This document shows positions 6,793 through 7,810 of a stretch of 7,810 nt of DNA, one piece after another (position 1 is the first letter of the stretch; every line of letters begins with the position of its first letter). Position numbers and translations under genes: made by a program. The DNA is from an uncultured Clostridium sp. (GTDB lineage: Bacteria > Bacillota > Clostridia > Lachnospirales > Lachnospiraceae). Location of the stretch: positions 1 through 7,810 of the forward strand of contig CAJJLI010000078.1 in assembly GCA_905192625.1 (NCBI GenBank), in the 5' to 3' direction. The notes below the pieces were generated by a model. That model saw only the letters and a list, made by a program, of their open reading frames with translations. It made no database searches and was not told the DNA's origin.

Positions 6793-6870
6793 TTGCAACT
6801 ATAAAAAGAACAATTGATGTGTCAGTATAACTTTTTCTACCTTATTTTTAGTTTTGACTTCTAATCCTAA

Positions 6871-6927
6871 AATATAAAAAAGCTGATGTAAAATAGCTTA
6901 TTATAAACGCTATCTTAACATCAGCTT
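6871..6927 (-). terminator. Rho-independent terminator after the ZIP transporter
   Basis: The minus strand carries AAGCTGATGT (6927-6918), matched perfectly by ACATCAGCTT (6889-6880), with a further short stretch of pairing inside (ATAGC with GCTAT). A T-rich tail TTTTTTATATT follows from 6881 down to 6871. The hairpin begins 16 bp after the transporter stop codon. It should insulate the mannan operon from read-through. The plus-strand side is also T-rich, so weak two-way termination is possible. Confidence 0.85.
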
Positions 6928-6942
6928 CATATTTATTTTTAT

Positions 6943-7725
6943 TTAACCCAACGCAACATCTAATGTCATCATAATTGTAAATCCAAGTGCAAATACGATG
7001 GTACCTATATTAGAATGTTCACCTTCAGACATTTCAGGTATTAACTCTTCCACAACAACATACATCATCGCACCTGCTGCAAAGCTTAATAAATATGGCA
7101 ATATAGGTACAATTAATCCTGCTGCTAATATTGTAAGAAATGCACCAATTGGTTCAACGACACCAGAAATAATCCCATATAAAAAAGATTTGCTCTTTTT
7201 TACACCTGCGCTTCGCAAAGGCATAGAAATTATGGCTCCTTCTGGAAAGTTTTGGATTGCTATACCAATGGCAAGACTCATAGCTCCCATTGTAGTTATT
7301 TGGCTATTGCCTGAAATAAGTCCAGCATAAACAGCTCCAACCGCCATTCCTTCTGGTATATTATGCAGAACAACTGCAAGCACTAACATCGTTGTTTTCT
7401 TTAAGTGACTCTTCGGTCCCTCTGTCGTATCACTTACCATGTGTAAATGAGGTATGGCATGATCTAAGGTTAATAAAAACAATATACCAATCCAAAAACC
7501 AACTACTGCAGGTACGAACGACCATTTCCCCATGGATTCGGACTGTTCAATTGCTGGAATTATAAGACTCCATATCGAGGCTGCAACCATAACTCCTGCT
7601 GCAAATCCTGTCAATGCTCTTTGTAAAGTTGCATTCATTGACTTTTTCATAAAGAATACACAGGCAGCACCTAATGATGTGCCTATAAACGGAATAAGAA
7701 TTCCTTTTAACACGTCAAAGTTCAT
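6943..7725 (-). CDS. ZIP-family divalent metal transporter (GufA/ZupT-like)
   Basis: This 260-residue membrane protein has about eight hydrophobic segments (roughly 5-27, 35-57, 70-90, 111-135, 143-165, 178-203, 207-228, 240-259), the usual size and topology of prokaryotic ZIP proteins. The metal-site motifs are clear: HNIPEGMAVG (His121, Asn122, Glu125) in segment 4 and IQNFPEGA (Asn159, Glu162) in segment 5, plus EELIPE (226-231) in segment 7. The long histidine-rich loop of many ZIPs is reduced to DHAIPHLH (88-95). Members import zinc, iron or manganese; which metal cannot be read from the sequence. The ATG has AAAGGA 8 nt upstream (7734-7739). The gene has its own terminator and no visible link to the sugar operon beyond orientation. 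Confidence 0.92.
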   Translation of the reverse strand: MNFDVLKGILIPFIGTSLGAACVFFMKKSMNATLQRALTGFAAGVMVAASIWSLIIPAIEQSESMGKWSFVPAVVGFWIGILFLLTLDHAIPHLHMVSDTTEGPKSHLKKTTMLVLAVVLHNIPEGMAVGAVYAGLISGNSQITTMGAMSLAIGIAIQNFPEGAIISMPLRSAGVKKSKSFLYGIISGVVEPIGAFLTILAAGLIVPILPYLLSFAAGAMMYVVVEELIPEMSEGEHSNIGTIVFALGFTIMMTLDVALG

Positions 7726-7758
7726 ATTACTTTTCCTTTCCTAGTTTCTTTCGTATCT

Positions 7759-7777
7759 AAGTATTTATATTATACTT
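7759..7777 (-). promoter_or_regulatory. Candidate -10 region and inverted repeat before the ZIP gene
   Basis: A perfect TATAAT (minus strand, 7774-7769) lies 43 bp upstream of the ATG. The hexamer 17 bp further upstream (TTAAAT) is a poor -35 box. The -10 box is overlapped by the inverted repeat AAGTAT (7759-7764) with ATACTT (7772-7777), which could bind a metal-responsive repressor but matches no Fur, Zur or MntR box that I know. The region is almost purely A and T, so both calls are weak. Confidence 0.35.
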
Positions 7778-7810
7778 ATATTATTTTATAAATTTAAATA
7801 AAGTATCTTA

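Noticed and set aside
6633..6830. 65-codon plus-strand open frame in the operon regulatory region
   Set aside because: It covers the minus-strand consensus promoter and putative operators, is rich in Ile, Leu and Tyr as expected from random AT-rich DNA, and has no Shine-Dalgarno sequence.
6998..7330. 110-codon open frame on the plus strand
   Set aside because: It is antisense to the ZIP transporter gene, and its open state follows from the codon bias of that gene.
1..7810. CRISPR arrays, insertion sequences, phage attachment sites and tRNA genes
   Set aside because: I looked for regularly spaced repeats, transposase motifs, terminal inverted repeats and cloverleaf arms and found none.

Overview
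The window is AT-rich, Gram-positive-looking DNA with strong AGGAGG-type ribosome binding sites, near-consensus sigma-A promoters and Rho-independent terminators. The enzyme types recall plant-fibre-degrading Clostridia, in particular Lachnospiraceae such as Lachnoclostridium or Roseburia. That placement is inference from gene content and style, not from a database match. All four complete genes lie on the minus strand, so transcription runs from high to low coordinates.

Layout in transcription order. (1) At 6943-7725 is a stand-alone ZIP-family metal transporter, with a promoter candidate near 7770 and its own terminator hairpin at 6880-6927. (2) At 6608-6870 is a regulatory region. It holds a consensus promoter (TTGACA, 18 bp, TATAAT) at 6704-6733, a CGCG-centred dyad over the predicted transcription start, and direct and inverted repeats upstream of the -35 box. 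(3) Then follow three genes in a probable operon: a GH2 beta-mannosidase (4067-6601), a GH36 alpha-galactosidase (1709-3904) and a CE2-type SGNH acetyl esterase (597-1676). The first gap, 162 bp, contains what may be the tail of a lost gene. The second gap is only 32 bp. (4) A hairpin terminator at 462-529 closes the operon. (5) The last 460 bp hold no complete gene. They carry a second near-consensus minus-strand promoter (320-348) and, at the very edge, a possible start of another minus-strand gene.

The three enzymes fit one job. None has a signal peptide, so they should act in the cytoplasm on imported oligosaccharides. The esterase would remove acetyl groups, the alpha-galactosidase would remove galactose side groups, and the beta-mannosidase would release mannose from the non-reducing end of the exposed beta-1,4-mannan chain. 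Together they look like the intracellular finishing set for acetylated galacto(gluco)mannan. No transporter, endo-mannanase, phosphorylase or regulator gene is visible here, so the rest of the pathway must be encoded elsewhere. I see no mobile element, CRISPR array, tRNA or rRNA, and no obviously undescribed system. The items most worth a second look are the promoter-region motifs, the in-frame 21-bp repeat inside the beta-mannosidase gene and the orphan coding-like segment between the first two operon genes.
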